64,000 nucleotides of DNA from Phytophthora quininea. Lineage: Eukaryota > Oomycota > Peronosporomycetes > Peronosporales > Peronosporaceae. The translations under genes and the position numbers were made by a program. The notes under the pieces were generated by a model. The model searched no databases, was not told where the DNA came from, and saw only the letters and a list, made by a program, of their open reading frames with translations. Positions 43,001-53,846 of the stretch are shown here, piece after piece. The DNA lies in the NCBI GenBank assembly GCA_011947345.1, contig JAAVTG010000538.1, positions 620,001-684,000 on the forward strand, read 5' to 3'. Position 1 is the stretch's first letter, and each line of letters opens with the position of its first letter.

Positions 43001-44176
43001 CCAAACTGAGAGTCCTTGCCTCCCAATTCTACAAAGTGGAAAGGCTTCCGATTCTTATAGTCGGGTGCAGGAGCAGAACTGCCGTTGGTTCTGGCATAGT
43101 TCGGAGTGCGAGGTTTCGGCTTTGGACTTGGACTACGCATGTGTGCGTCGTCATCTTTCTGAGCATTAGTCCCAGGAGTAGCAGAATTCGTAGGTGAAAA
43201 ATTAAAGTGATTATAACCAGTCGTCGTCGTAAACTCAGAAGGCTTCGGAGACTGTTCACTGTGTCCAAACGTAAAGTCGCTGCTTGAAGAAGCTGCAGTT
43301 GTAGCAACTGGTGGAGGTGGACTCATCATATGAGCATCCTCACTCCCTTTAGCAAACATCTTTGGGCTCGGCTTTCCAAACGAGAAACCTGCTGCAGATC
43401 CATCAAAATCGTCACTTTTGCTCTGCTTCGTTCCAATTGAAAACTCTTCAGCTCCTCCAGTCTGCGATACCGAGAAAGTGAACACCGACGTCTTTGTCTC
43501 TTCAGGCGTCGGGAAAAACTTATTTTCCCTTTGAGCACTCCTCCACCTTCTTCATCCTGATTACTCGTCGATAGATCGGCAAATTTAGGCGTCACGCCCG
43601 TCGGTTTGTTTGGTTTCCGTGGATGCAGGATCTTCCTGCCCATAGTAAAGCTATTTTCCCTCTTCAACCCATCAGTCGTCTCCTGTTTCCCTCTTCAGCT
43701 TCTGCAGTTGCTGTTTCCATCTCTCGTGGCCCCATACTGCGTCTCTTAAAAGGATTGTCATCAAAAGCTGCTCTCAGATCCTCCCACTTGTAGAAAATGG
43801 TCTTGTCCTGCTCTGTCTCCTGACTAGACTCTTCCAAACGGGTCGTCGGAGAAGTCTCTGCCATGTGAGCATGTTCTTGCTCTTCTTGCTCTTCTCGCTC
43901 TTCTTGCTCCATTTCTGCTGGAAATTCCAGGTCCTCCGTTGCTACAGAGCTGCCTCCAGACTCGGACGGCGCGTAGTCCTCGTCCGAGTCGTCGTGCTCG
44001 CTCTCTGGCGACCGCATGGGGAAGGAGAAGGAGTCCTCCGGGTCGGACGGAATCTGACCAAACGACGACCAATGGGACGAGTCTGAGCGCGCATCCTGCT
44101 GGTCGTATGCGTCGTGCACGTCCTGCGCGCCCCGCTCGTCGTCCGAGCTGTCCGGGTACTCCACGAGCTTCACCAT
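40032..44176 (-). CDS. FG-rich TPR/J-domain co-chaperone (DNAJC7/TPR16-like)
   Basis: C-terminal part: 41785-40234, then a 61 nt intron, then 40171-40032. It encodes repeated TPR units ([65 protein letters not shown]) followed by a J domain ([37 protein letters not shown]); the HPD triplet spans the intron. Upstream, 44176-41790 reads in pieces as one disordered protein: an acidic start ([14 protein letters not shown]), then scattered FG dipeptides (FSFGKP, FTFGHS, TVFGAA, FPFGANS, CAFGAAN). The pieces are separated by single-base breaks, for example at 43666-43670, 43521-43526 and 42932-42934, all in homopolymers. Plant TPR15/TPR16 proteins have a comparable layout. Joining everything into one gene is an inference; the TPR-J part alone is certain. 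Confidence 0.75.
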
Positions 44177-44316
44177 GGGTGGAGACGCCGCTTCAATAGG
44201 GCCGTTATGGCGTTCTTGTATGGCGGGAAGGAACCCCTGTCTAAACCGATCGGTATCTCGAGGTCGAGTTGAGGAAGGTTTGAATATTGCAGTTGTTTAG
44301 ATGGTGCCTACGGTAT

Positions 44317-45243
44317 CTACGAGCGCTTGGACTTCTTGCTGCCCTTCTTGCCTGCAGACGACGATACTCGTCGCTTGGCTGGCTTTTTGTCGCTCTTGGG
44401 GCGTCGTCGTCGCTGTCCAAAGCGTCGCCAGCTTGTTTCCAGGCCACATCTTCGGCGGCTTCAGCGTCCACGTCTCCTGCTTGCCGCACGCGACCCACCT
44501 CTGTGCCGTGCGTGTTGTCCCAGTCCTTGAGCTTAGCTCCCATCATAAAGTCGTCCTGCACCACGGACCACGTGCTCTTGGCAGGTGCAGCCTTCTTCTC
44601 GGTGGTCGATGGTTTGTGCTGAGCCTTCAGCAGTCCTAAGAAGTTGTCCTTGGACATCTCCTTGACCTTCTTGTCGTCCTTATCCTCCTTCTTGCCATTC
44701 TGGTGCTGATGCTTCTCAATTGCATTAAACAACGCCACCACTAACACACCAAAACAGCAACATGTTAACTAACTCCACTGTAACACGATCATTTCATCAG
44801 CTTTTTGACGCACCTCCTTTGGTTGCAATCATCCGCAGTTTGCGGTCCTGCACGGACGTCGAGTGGTCGGGGATGAACATGTCCTTTTGCTCACGCTCGC
44901 GCTTCTCGGCGGCGCTCAGTCGCTGGGTCTTGGTCTCCTGCTTGTCGCTTTGAATCTCGCGCATGCGGGCGGTCGTGCGCTTGGCCAGGATGGGCTGCGC
45001 GTCCTTCGCCACATTCTGGCCCAGAATTTTGCTCATGGCGTCGCCGAAGCCCACGGCCTCGTGGGTCTCGGCGTCGTCGTCATCGCTGGCCGGCTCGACG
45101 ACCTCTTCTTCGTCGTCCGAGGAGCTCTGGGGTTCGTTCTCGCTGGCGGAATCGGCCTCCGATGCGGAAGAGTGATGGTCCTTGATGGTAGCATTGGTCT
45201 GCGAAGCAGAGACCTCGGCGGCAGGCGTGGACAGCTCGGCCAT
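44317..45243 (-). CDS. RRP15: RRP15-like 60S ribosome biogenesis factor
   Basis: Exon 1 45243-44814, intron 73 nt (gtgcgt ... gtgttag), exon 2 44740-44317, phase 1. The acidic N-terminus is followed by FGDAMSKILGQ, APILAKR-type sequence (QPILAKRTTARMREI) and RKLRMIATKGGVVALFNAI across the splice, matching Rrp15p/RRP15, a nucleolar factor for 27S pre-rRNA processing. Near 44398-44401 one C appears to be missing; past it the frame reads into a Lys/Ser-rich nucleolar-type tail ending at TAG 44317. Without that correction the protein would end in about 40 unrelated residues. Confidence 0.85.
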
Positions 45244-45341
45244 GGCGCAGGGAATCGCTTGTGACTCTATTGCTGGTTGCCAGTCGATAGAGGACCAAAA
45301 TGTGGACGAAACAGTATTTAGGTATATCTAAACGGGACTAT

Positions 45342-46593
45342 TTAAGTTGAAGCGATCAATTTCAAACTTGCCTTTGAGCTCGAATGACGTCGAAGGTGGC
45401 GTTCTCCATGAATTGATCTCGGGCTCTGCAGAGTTGACAGAAATTGGGGTCCACAATGTCGTGGACAGTTGTTGGTTTCGCCGAAGGATAGTGGCTCGTG
45501 TGCTGCGTCGAGTCGATCGGCTGCGTCTGCATGGAGAAGCTCATGTGGCTCAGACCTGGCGCAGTTTCCCCCTTGACGGAATACTTGCGCGTCAAGAAGC
45601 AGCCTCGCTCCCAAGCCAAGTGGCTCCATGTCTCTGAATTCGGCAGTGTGGCCAGCCACTCCGATCGCATCTCCAGCAAGTTCACAAACCCGCTGGGGAT
45701 CAGAAATGTCTTGATCACAGCGTGCGAGTTGATTCGAATGACGCCTCCGTCTTCGAGCTGCACGGTCGTGGTAGCCGTCACGGCAAATGCGTCGCGGGAT
45801 TGCCGACTCACTCGATAGTTGTGTCCGTCAGGGAAGCGGCCGGTACTGATGATCGCCCACGCAGCCGAGAAGACAGCATCGAGATCGAACGGCAGCAGCC
45901 GCATACGTTTCACCTCCACTTCTCCCGACGCGTGGTCGTACGAGTCTTGGTCCACTGACATTGATTGGGGCATTGCACAGAACGACGCAGACAGCTTGTG
46001 GAAACGCGCTTCGGCCTTCCCTCCAGCATGTTGAAGAGAGGTGTCTTGCCCAAATGCAATTGCTGAGCTGCCCCCAGTTCGACACTGAGACTATGACTTG
46101 TCTCCAACCTGCGTAGAAACTCGGTCCGTACCGACTCCGTGGCTAGAAGCATAGTCTTTATCTCCTCCGCCTTGTTGAGGTAGCTCTGAAGCTTAGATTT
46201 AACCTGTTCATTCTCGCCTTGGGCAGCTAGCAGCAGCTTTTTCTCGAGCTGACTCTCCACCTTCCACTCGCTCTCCTTTCCTTCCGTCAGAGCTTCCTGA
46301 GCTTTGCGATGCATCTCCAACATAAGTAGTTGCGCTCCCAGCACTTGATCCTGCTGTCTCAATGTTTGCAATTCCTGCTTGCGCTTGAAATACGTCGTCT
46401 GCTCCTTCTTCTTCTTGGACTTGGTGGTGGTGTCATTATCTCCGTCTAGCCGCCGCTTTTTCGGCTTAACCTTCGGAGCAGGCGCATCCTTCGCCGTCTC
46501 CTGATGGTCCAGAGCTTCCAGGTCGTGCAGAAAGCTGTCGAGAAGGCCCATGCAGTCGTCTGAAGACACGAACGGAACGCATTCAACTCGCAT
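45342..46593 (-). CDS. Coiled-coil plus START-like protein (M96/bZIP-START type)
   Basis: N-terminal half: acidic start with LLDSFLHDLEAL, then a basic stretch (KKRRLDGDNDTTTKSKKKKE) and a coiled coil with YFKRKQELQTLRQQDQVLGA, ESQLEKKLLLAAQGENEQ and KLQSYLNKAEEIKTML. C-terminal half: START-like, with DAVFSAAWAIIS, DGGVIRINSHAVIKTF and ATFDVIRAQRQV. The two halves are in different frames because one G is missing near 46015-46025 (CTGGAGGG-type context). The layout matches that of the M96-like proteins at 16795 and 58291, but similarity is low. A regulatory role is inference. Confidence 0.62.
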
Positions 46594-46714
46594 GATTCAG
46601 TTTCTTATTTGACCTACAAAACATCTGGCTCTCACTCGCTGCATTGTGCGGCTGATCATTGTCGATCAGCGGAAGTCACTTCAACCTGACTGCCATGTCG
46701 ACGAACAAGTTTCC

Positions 46715-47313
46715 TCAGTTGCGGGCATATCCTGGCAGCGTGTCTCGAGCTCGGAACATGCATCGGCCTGGGTGGTAGGCTTCTACGTGAGTGGCCATTT
46801 GGGCGATGATGCAAGGGCGACACAGGATGGTGGCAGCCACGTCTCGGAAGATGCTGCCAGGGATGAAGAAGAGTCTGCGGATGGTAACGCGAAGACGAAC
46901 AACCCCAGAGTCGTGAGGATCTCCGCTGCAACGCAGAGGCAAAGTAGTGCCGTATACCCGGCAACCGCTGCCATGACTGCCAGCAGATACAGAGCCACGT
47001 GCATGCCGAGCAGGAAGGCGTAGCTGGACAAGCCGATGCGGACGCTGATCTGCGCCAGCGAGATGACGGGGCAGACGAACGCCAAGAAGCCTGTGCAGAC
47101 AAGAGATACGTGAGTGATGCAGTGGAGAAGGGTAGTACACTGGAGTGCCTTACCATTGGGAATGCAGACGTCGAAGCAGTCGAAGAGTCCAGTCTCCCAG
47201 CGGCCCAAGGTGATGCCGTTGTTGTCCACGCCATCGCCTCGCTCGAGCTTGTTCGGGTACACGAACTCTGGCTTCATCGGCGTCCCAGGCGTCAACGGTG
47301 TTAGGAACGGCAT
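46715..47313 (-). CDS. PLAC8-family membrane protein, gene A
   Basis: Exon 1 47313-47154, intron 63 nt (gtaagg ... gcacag), exon 2 47090-46715. Family landmarks are WETGLFDCFDVCIPNGFLAF spanning the splice, then VCPVISLAQIS, two hydrophobic segments, and FFIPGSIFRDVAATILCRPC followed by IIAQMATHV. PLAC8 proteins are small Cys-rich membrane proteins with roles in metal tolerance or cell size in plants and animals. One G is missing near 46899-46906, between the hydrophobic core and the FIPGS block. A tandem paralogue follows on the same strand. Confidence 0.8.
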
Positions 47314-47651
47314 GGCTTTTTGGTCGATGTGTTGATGCTGCCGAAGATTTGGTTGTGAGGCAAGCCCCAGCGGTGGATGTCATCTTCAAAACCTTCCAGC
47401 GCACATACGATCGAGCAATATTCGGTGCCCACCTCGTTCCATTTACGAGGCGGACAGTAGCTTACCGACTCAATTCACGACGAGGGGCAGCTTTATTCCG
47501 ACTTGAGTCCGTACGTCAGCACCGCTCGATTCGACAAACACCACGCTCGAATGTCGAAGCGAATCGTGTCATCGGAGGCTCGCCATGATCAATTTTTCTA
47601 CTCGATTGAATTGACGTTAAGACTTGGATGGCAGGGCCTAGCATTGCTGTC
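47314..47651. other. Spacer between PLAC8 genes
   Basis: About 340 bp; no gene recognised. Confidence 0.5.
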
Positions 47652-48150
47652 TTAGCTGGTGTAGTCTTCGAGCGTATCGCGAGGGAGCAGTGTGCTGGCG
47701 CCCGGTTCATAGGACCCCACAGGCGTAGCCATCTGCGCGATGGCGCAAGGCCCGCATACGAATGCGAGCAAGACGTCTTCAGCGATGCTTCCTGGAATGT
47801 CGAACAGCTCTCGGATGTTCGCACGTAGGATGATCACTCCGATGGGGATGGCGACCCACACGACTGAAAACAACCCCGCGGCGATGCCGACGTCAGCAGA
47901 TGCAAACCCACGTAGACGCCGATCACCAGCGAGTAAGGTGCGAGCCCCAGACGCTTGCTGATCTGGGCCATCGACACGACAGGACACAGGAATGCCATGA
48001 AGGTTGTCAAGGACATACCATCAGGAACAGATCAAGGAGCAGCACTGGTTCACACAGCGATACCGTTGGGGAATGCAGTCGTCAAAGCAGTCCAACAAGT
48101 CGGCCTTCCACGCGCCGACTAGAATGTCATTGTGGTCGACTCCAGTCCTT
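47652..48150 (-). pseudogene. PLAC8-family membrane protein, gene B (possibly decayed)
   Basis: Tandem paralogue of gene A. The pieces are GVDHNDILVGAWKADLLDCF, DDCIP, then FMAFLCPVVSMAQISKRLGL, two hydrophobic segments and LFDIPGSIAEDVLLAFVCGP with CAIAQMATPV. The first exon has an extra C before the expected donor, and no convincing acceptor precedes FMAFLCP. A frame change also separates the hydrophobic core from the last block. This may be a real pseudogene or an error-rich copy. Confidence 0.62.
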
Positions 48151-48387
48151 CGCCCCAGCAGGGTTTTCGCGAAATGGGTCTTCCTCAGTCAGCGGCTTGT
48201 GTGCCGTGGATAGCCTTCGAAAGTGGAGGCTCCGAAGCAAATACGGCTGTGATCACTACAGTGCCTCGGATTCGACAAGCCAGCAGTTCTTCCAGTTCCA
48301 CGCCATAAAGAAAGTATCCATGCTCTGCTTCTACTGTAGAAGGAGCCCATTTGTCCTGTATTACTGAAGTACAAACCACTTACATTT

Positions 48388-51182
48388 TCATGGCCTTGCC
48401 GTTCCGTGCCGCAGCGTCGAGGTAGTGCGATGAAATATCGCAACACGAGACAGCCCAGAGATGTCCGTGAACACGAGCGGAGTCGTATCTCGAGGTGTTG
48501 TAGGCTGGCATACATACACGTGAGGTTAGTCAGTTAAAAAGCACAAGTAAAGCCGTGCGATGCTCACCTTGGTGCTGCCAGGTAGCGCTGGATGGCCAAG
48601 ACATACCGCCACCGCAAAAGTCGTCGGGTCTGAGAACGGCGAGATTGTGAGTGTGATCGTGTGGTCAACGGTGTGTTTCCTGGGGCCAATGGTTTGGACG
48701 TGGCTTGTTGGAACATGATGGTAGTCCACGTCGCCATTCGGCAACACGCTCTTCACATACAGTTGTGTGATGTCGCGCAAATTGGACACTGCGAATCGCA
48801 CACGTTGTGCGAAAGGCCAGTTGGCAGTGATTTCGCGAGGCTCAGGCTTTGCGCCGGCGCTCGTGGCTGGTTCTCGGATTGACGCCTGCGCAATAGTTAG
48901 GCGTCGAGGCGCTAAACTAGAGCGAGCTAATCCAGCTTGAAGAAGTGCCACGGGCCAGGCGTTGCAGACAACGGCGACGATGGCACGCTTTAAGCCATTT
49001 AGCGAATTGATATCGCCCAACAACTCGTTGGGGAACCAAATTTCACCTTGGTCCTGGTTGTCGGAGAAGAGGAAGCGCAGCCGTGTCGACTCTTGCACAA
49101 TCCACCGAAGTGTGTCCGTCACGAACAGACTGTCCGTGGAGTCTTGAAGCGATCCGAGCGATACTCCCATACGCCCGAGCATAATGATCTGAAAACCCAC
49201 AAAAGTGTTAGTTCGAATGTGGCTTGTGCCAGTGTCAATCTATGACACGCTCGCACCTGCAGTAATTCGGTGCGTTGCGCCGAGCTGAGAGCGAAAGCTT
49301 TGACATAAGTACTCAATGCGAGGTCGAGCATCTCTTGGCAGCCTTTGATTAAACCAGCGGGCAGTTGCAAGCTGCCGAAGGCTTGATCAGCTTCTTCTTG
49401 GGCTTTCCTGTCGGCGTTACTACTGCTGTGGGTGGAGCTTACGCTCGGACTAGTGCTGAGCATGGCCTCCATAGACACGTACGAGTGTACCGCAGGCGCG
49501 GGAGCGGCAGCTGCGTCAGGAAATACGTGCACATGCTGCCGCAGACGTACCAGAATCTCAGTCACTTTGAGTGCAACATCGAGTTCGCCTGTACTCGTGG
49601 AGCTGAGCCGCTGGATCTGCAAGATTTAAAAGACATTAGCCATGATTTGTTTAAAGGTTTCTCACCAAGCATGCAAGCAACCCACCGCCTTAAGATGCGT
49701 GGCAATCTTCCCGTCTGCAGGTGGGGATCGCAGAACATCCGTGGTGCTAGCTGTTGCAGAAGTTTTGTTATCAGCCTCCTGCATCGTTGAAGGTTTCAGG
49801 AAGAAAAGACTCGTCGCTGATGATCTCGATCTCTCCTTAACCTCAGTCTGCAAACGATCGATCAATGGGACATCGGCTTCCAATACTTTGGCACATTTCT
49901 TGCCCATCGTTTCCAGAACGTGGCGAAGTTGAGCCGCAGTTGGTGCGCCAGTGCGAGGAAGCACGTCAAAGTGGGCTGTAATCGAGCGTTCCACCACTCG
50001 CTGACTCAGCCGTCCCTTCCCAGCGTCTCGTGCTGTCCCCTTTTCGCAGAGAGTAGCGATCGTCCGTGATGCTTCTGCAGCTACATCTACATTACTGTCC
50101 TCAAGAAGAGATAGCAGCACCCCACTCGACATCATGCGTCGCGTATTCATCTTTACGGTCTCTGGGGCGACATCGACCACAGCTTCGTCAATCTGCGTCT
50201 TCATTAGAGCATGTTCCACCACTTCGTTGAGCACAACCCTCGAAAATCCACGCAAACACCTCGCAATCTCCACACGCACGGCAGCTACCGGGTCACCTCC
50301 CGCCATACACAGCACATAGAACGCCTTCTCTGGCAGAAACAGCGTCGCCTTCGCCGTCGCATCCGACGGAAAGAGCTTGCTGTCTTCTACTTCAATCTGC
50401 GGATGCAAGTCCGCCAACGCTACTAGCACCTGTGCCGCTAAGATACGAATCTTTTCACTCTGCGAGAACAATACAAAGGCCGCTAGCCGATCGAAATGCT
50501 CTACGGCATTACTCTTGTCTACAAAGCAACGTCCTGCTTCGTGCAGTCTCAAATAACCTTTCAAGCAGATCGCCTGCATGCCTGCGTCATGGTCCTTCAC
50601 ACAAGTTCCCAGCAACTTTTCGACTTGGTCGAATTTCTTCGTCAGCATCAAACAGTCGACCACAATGCGCATCATGTCTCGTCGCAGCTTGAAATCTTCC
50701 CCCACACTCATGCACTGCATCAGCTGCTCGCCCATGGCGTCCACCTGGATCATAGGCTCCACCACGGTGGCTTTCACTGCCAGTAGCTGTCTCAGGCCTC
50801 TCACAATGGCCCCCACGACGATGGCGCCGCTTCCAGTGGCGTCTTTTGGCCATCGCTCTGAGTCTCAGTCTGCGTCTGATTCTGCTGTAAGAAGGAGAAG
50901 AGGAAGTCGATGGCGGCGGCCGTCTTGGCGCCGGGGAGGCTGCACAGGAACTGTATTGTAGTAGGAGACGGGCTTGTAAATGGGGGTCTGCGGTATTCTG
51001 CAGCTTGGCTCGGATGGAGTCGAGTATGGCAATAGGGTGGCGCTGTACGGGGCCATTAAGAGATGTGGAGGGCGAGAGAGATGGAGAAGCGTCGAGGCGA
51101 GGCCGCTTGACATCCTGGTCGGCGCTGGGGGCCCGCCAGTGGCCGACTCCTCCCACTCGCGCTCGCGCTTGACTTGGCTCAT
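48388..51182 (-). CDS. INTS4: Integrator complex subunit 4
   Basis: Four exons: 51182-49686, 49616-49257, 49188-48568 and 48504-48388, with introns of 69, 68 and 63 nt (donors gtgggt, gtgcga, gtgagc) and phase-0 joins. HEAT repeats fill the first exon. The block IRILAAQVLVALADLHPQ, EKAFYVLCMAGGDPVAAVRV, ARCLRGF and SGVLLSLLEDSNVDVAAEA lines up with the INTS4 region that contains VDDAF...VRVQAAKLLG and GAFVHGLEDE. The C-terminal beta domain (VRFAVSNLRDITQLYVKSVL, GPRKHTVDHTITLTI) also matches. It is much shorter than the animal protein. INTS4 belongs to the cleavage module (with INTS9/11) that processes snRNA and nascent transcripts. Three one-base breaks lie at 51127-51133, 50947-50955 and 50842-50846 in the N-terminal 120 codons. 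Confidence 0.85.
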
Positions 51183-51512
51183 AGAATATGTGAAATGAAT
51201 TGTTTTTGTAATGAAAACATTTTTTTAAATGAGTCCTGGAAGCCTCAGTGTCGGGCAGTCCAAGTTCGCCAAGAATTGTTCTAGCAGCTATCTGTCCGGG
51301 CAGTAAAGCTCGACACCATCCAAGCCTGCGACGAGCGCGCTCATGGCCGCAACGATGACCGTGATTTCGACGGTCTCCAATATTGCCCGCGCCGCCACAT
51401 GCGGGACGCGTCAACTGGCAGATTGCGAGAAACGCAATCAGACCATGCAATCACTGCACAATCAATCGATCATGAGATTGACACCAGCTCCACAAAACCA
51501 TTTACGAGCAGA
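51183..51512. other. Intergenic region between INTS4 and bZIP gene
   Basis: About 330 bp including a frame open from 51399 into the bZIP gene; nothing else recognised. Confidence 0.45.
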
Positions 51513-52381
51513 ATGGCAGCAGATCACCGCGACCTCCATTCAGGGCATGCTCATGGTCGATTGAGCGACAGTGTGATTGGCGTCGTGTTTCAACGCGATC
51601 CGAGATACAAGGCAAGCCAGTCCACCCCTTCTGATCGAATTGGTACCAACTTCGACGACGATGCGAACAGTGTTGTGCTGCCACTAAGTCGTGGGCCAAC
51701 TCCGTATTCTCGTCAGAGTCCTGCGATCAAGAAGGCACTCCATCAAGAGGCGAATCGACGTTGCCAGACTCGCTTCCGCGCACAACAGCGAAACCTTGAA
51801 CAAGAGCTGGAACGACAAGTGCAGCACCTACGGCAAGAGGTGCAAGTCATGAAGCTGAAGCGCAGCACCCGGAACGTGCCAGGGAGAACGAAACCGAGCT
51901 CGTGGGTCATCGTTGGAGAGCTGCTCCAGTCACTCGATGCACAATTTCAAGCTACTTTCACGTACGACGAGCCGAAGAATGATGCCAACGCCAGGTCAAC
52001 CTTTTGCGGACCGTCCTTAGCCCGGGTGAAGGGCAAGATTTCGACGCATTGCTGAGCCAGCAGAGGCGATTCGCGCTGTATTTTAAGGACCCGCAACTTG
52101 AGCTGGAACGAGTGGAGGCCGTCAGCCCCAGCGTCATGAGAGCTCGTGCGAAGCTCAGCGTGACAGTCTCGGAATTTACACTGAAGAACTTGTTTCCGGC
52201 CGACGGCGTCACGCTGCGTGCTCGCCTTTTGGATCAACGTCTCGATTGCCGGTGGGGCCTGACTCTCCTTCTCGACGACAGCGGCTGCGTTGAACGGTTG
52301 GAATCGAGCATTGATCTGCTGTCTCCACTGATCCGAGTGTTGGGGTGGAAGACTCTATTCGCATTCTCAGCGAAGCTTTAG
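51513..52381 (+). CDS. bZIP-type transcription factor, copy 1
   Basis: Residues about 70-110 form a basic leucine zipper: KKALHQEANRRCQTRFRAQQ gives the N-x7-R basic core, followed by NLEQELERQVQHLRQEVQVM with heptad Leu/Val spacing. The C-terminal 200 residues (SSWVIVGELLQSLDAQF through RRFALYFKDPQLELERVEAV and LTLLLDDSGCVERL) are typical of oomycete bZIPs of unknown fold. The frame breaks at 51989-51993 by one base; the same break occurs in the palindrome partner. From 51673 on, sequence is near-identical to 57030-57738, but the first 50 codons differ from the partner. Likely nuclear. Confidence 0.72.
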
Positions 52382-52821
52382 AGTAACCGAGACAAAAACC
52401 TTCATCTCCTGAGAGAGAGCTAGTTCCCGCGAACAGAAACTGAAGAGCAACTTTCGTTTGAGTTCATTTTACGTTAAAACCACATGACTATACGCAGAGG
52501 AACAACGCACGAAACACCTCTTGGGGTTGTACGCGTTGAGCGCCTACATTTGACAAGGTCCAGGTTCGGGATGACAAAGTCACCTCCGCCTTCCTCGACG
52601 ATCTTGTGTAGTGGGATTCGAACGAACACACTCTCGAGGGAAGCTGGCGCTTCCTTTGAACATTACTTGTATTGTAGTCCGCAATTCCTGAATGAGATCG
52701 GTGAGACTCTACAGCGTTGCCTAGATATCCAACTCGAGCTCGCTAACCTCAGGTTCTTAGTCTACGCTAGCTTAAGCCGACACCGTCCTCGGTCGTCAGC
52801 AACAGCGCGTGATCAGGTCCA
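52382..52821. other. Sequence between bZIP and OYE fragment (left)
   Basis: About 440 bp; a 122-codon frame (52484-52852) is present in both arms but has no recognised family. Confidence 0.45.
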
Positions 52822-53008
52822 CTACACCTTGATCGCTGAAGCTCGATCGTAGCCAATCAAAGTGCCAGGGTATATTGGTCGGAAGATGTGCACAATGCCA
52901 TCTTTTGGTGCGTGTGGGCTCTCGTCGATGTAAAGTTCCGCACCACTCGATCAGGTGATTGCACACCAAGTCGTACCAGTTTAACTTGCTCAGGTCAAAA
53001 TCGCAGTG
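52822..53008 (-). pseudogene. Old yellow enzyme, 3' fragment (left)
   Basis: Mirror of the C-terminal piece at 56403-56589. Reads WYDLVCNHLIEWCG in one frame and HIFRPIYPGTLIGYDRASA in another, as expected of the last part of an OYE barrel with a frameshift. Cut by the palindrome boundary. Confidence 0.65.
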
Positions 53009-53397
53009 TCCAATACAGGCTCGAGGCACCACGTGCGAACTGTGGCCATTTGTAGTATATGCATACTATTGCCGATCACTGGAGGATCCTCGTTGGCGAA
53101 GTCGAGATGCTGCCTCTACCTCAACGAAATCACACCATGCAAAGTTAGTGTTTGCCCTAACTTTTTCTGAATGAAAGCTCTTCACTTGATAGCACGTCGC
53201 GACGGAAACTTGGTTTCTTATTGTCTCATCGACGCACCTGTGGTGCTTTTTGCTGCTTATTGCCTTGCCTTATGAAGGAGTTTACAGTTAGTTTGTTTTT
53301 TCACCATGTTGATATTTTGTCGACTGGACTAACTTCCTTCCTTATGCAAAACTATCAATCCTAGAAAGGAAGCGCAGCCACCAGGGGTTTGCTGCTT
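53009..53397. other. Palindrome 3 spacer, left flank
   Basis: No gene recognised; 3' flank of the minus-strand RxLR gene. Confidence 0.5.
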
Positions 53398-53846
53398 CTA
53401 GTCCTTGGGCATTTGGTTCGTCACGATCTTGTAAAATTTATCGTACAAGAGGTAACGTTGGTAGTCCGGGTTTGCCTTCAGCTTGGCAATACCACCCCAC
53501 TCATTATAGAACTGACGGTAAAGCGTCCCGAGCTGCAAGCCGTTCCACATATCTTCGGGTGTGTATCCCTTCTTGTACCAAATCTTGAATATTTCGTACT
53601 CCTCCTTGAGTTTCGGGTCGGATTTCAACGTTTTGCTCTTCAGCTTGACTTGGGCGCTCCGAAATGCCTTGGTAAGACCCTCTCTTCATCATCGGCCGTG
53701 CGACTTTCCGTCCGTAGGAATCGGTTGTTGACCTCGTCCTCGCTCAAAAGGTTAGCCTGGACGACGTTCTTGCTTGAGGATGAACCAGCGTCGGAGCTCG
53801 TGAGCAAGGCCATAGTCGCAACCAGCGCTATGTAAATAAGGCGCAT
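53398..53846 (-). CDS. RxLR-EER effector gene A, frame-broken
   Basis: Start ATG 53846; a secretory leader (MRLIYIALVATMALL) is followed by RFLR at about residue 43 and DDEER shortly after, the classic RxLR-EER arrangement of oomycete secreted host-translocated proteins. The C-terminal domain, open from 53628, is helix-rich with repeated WYK/YRQFYNEW-type aromatic patterns (WY-like). One base in the run at 53677-53680 puts leader and effector domain in different frames; the same type of break is seen in housekeeping genes here. The host target is unknown. Paralogous to the gene at 55100 on the opposite strand. Confidence 0.82.

Larger units (their letters stand above)
51673..53008. repeat. 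Palindrome 3, left arm
   Basis: About 1.34 kb matched in reverse complement at 56403-57738; paired coordinates sum to 109411. It contains most of a bZIP gene and, at the inner end, a fragment of an old-yellow-enzyme gene. Confidence 0.93.

Noticed and set aside
49617..49685. INTS4 first exon ending at the TGA near 49662
   Set aside because: A gtgggt donor at 49685 and a ttgcag acceptor at 49617 give a phase-0 join that continues the gene.
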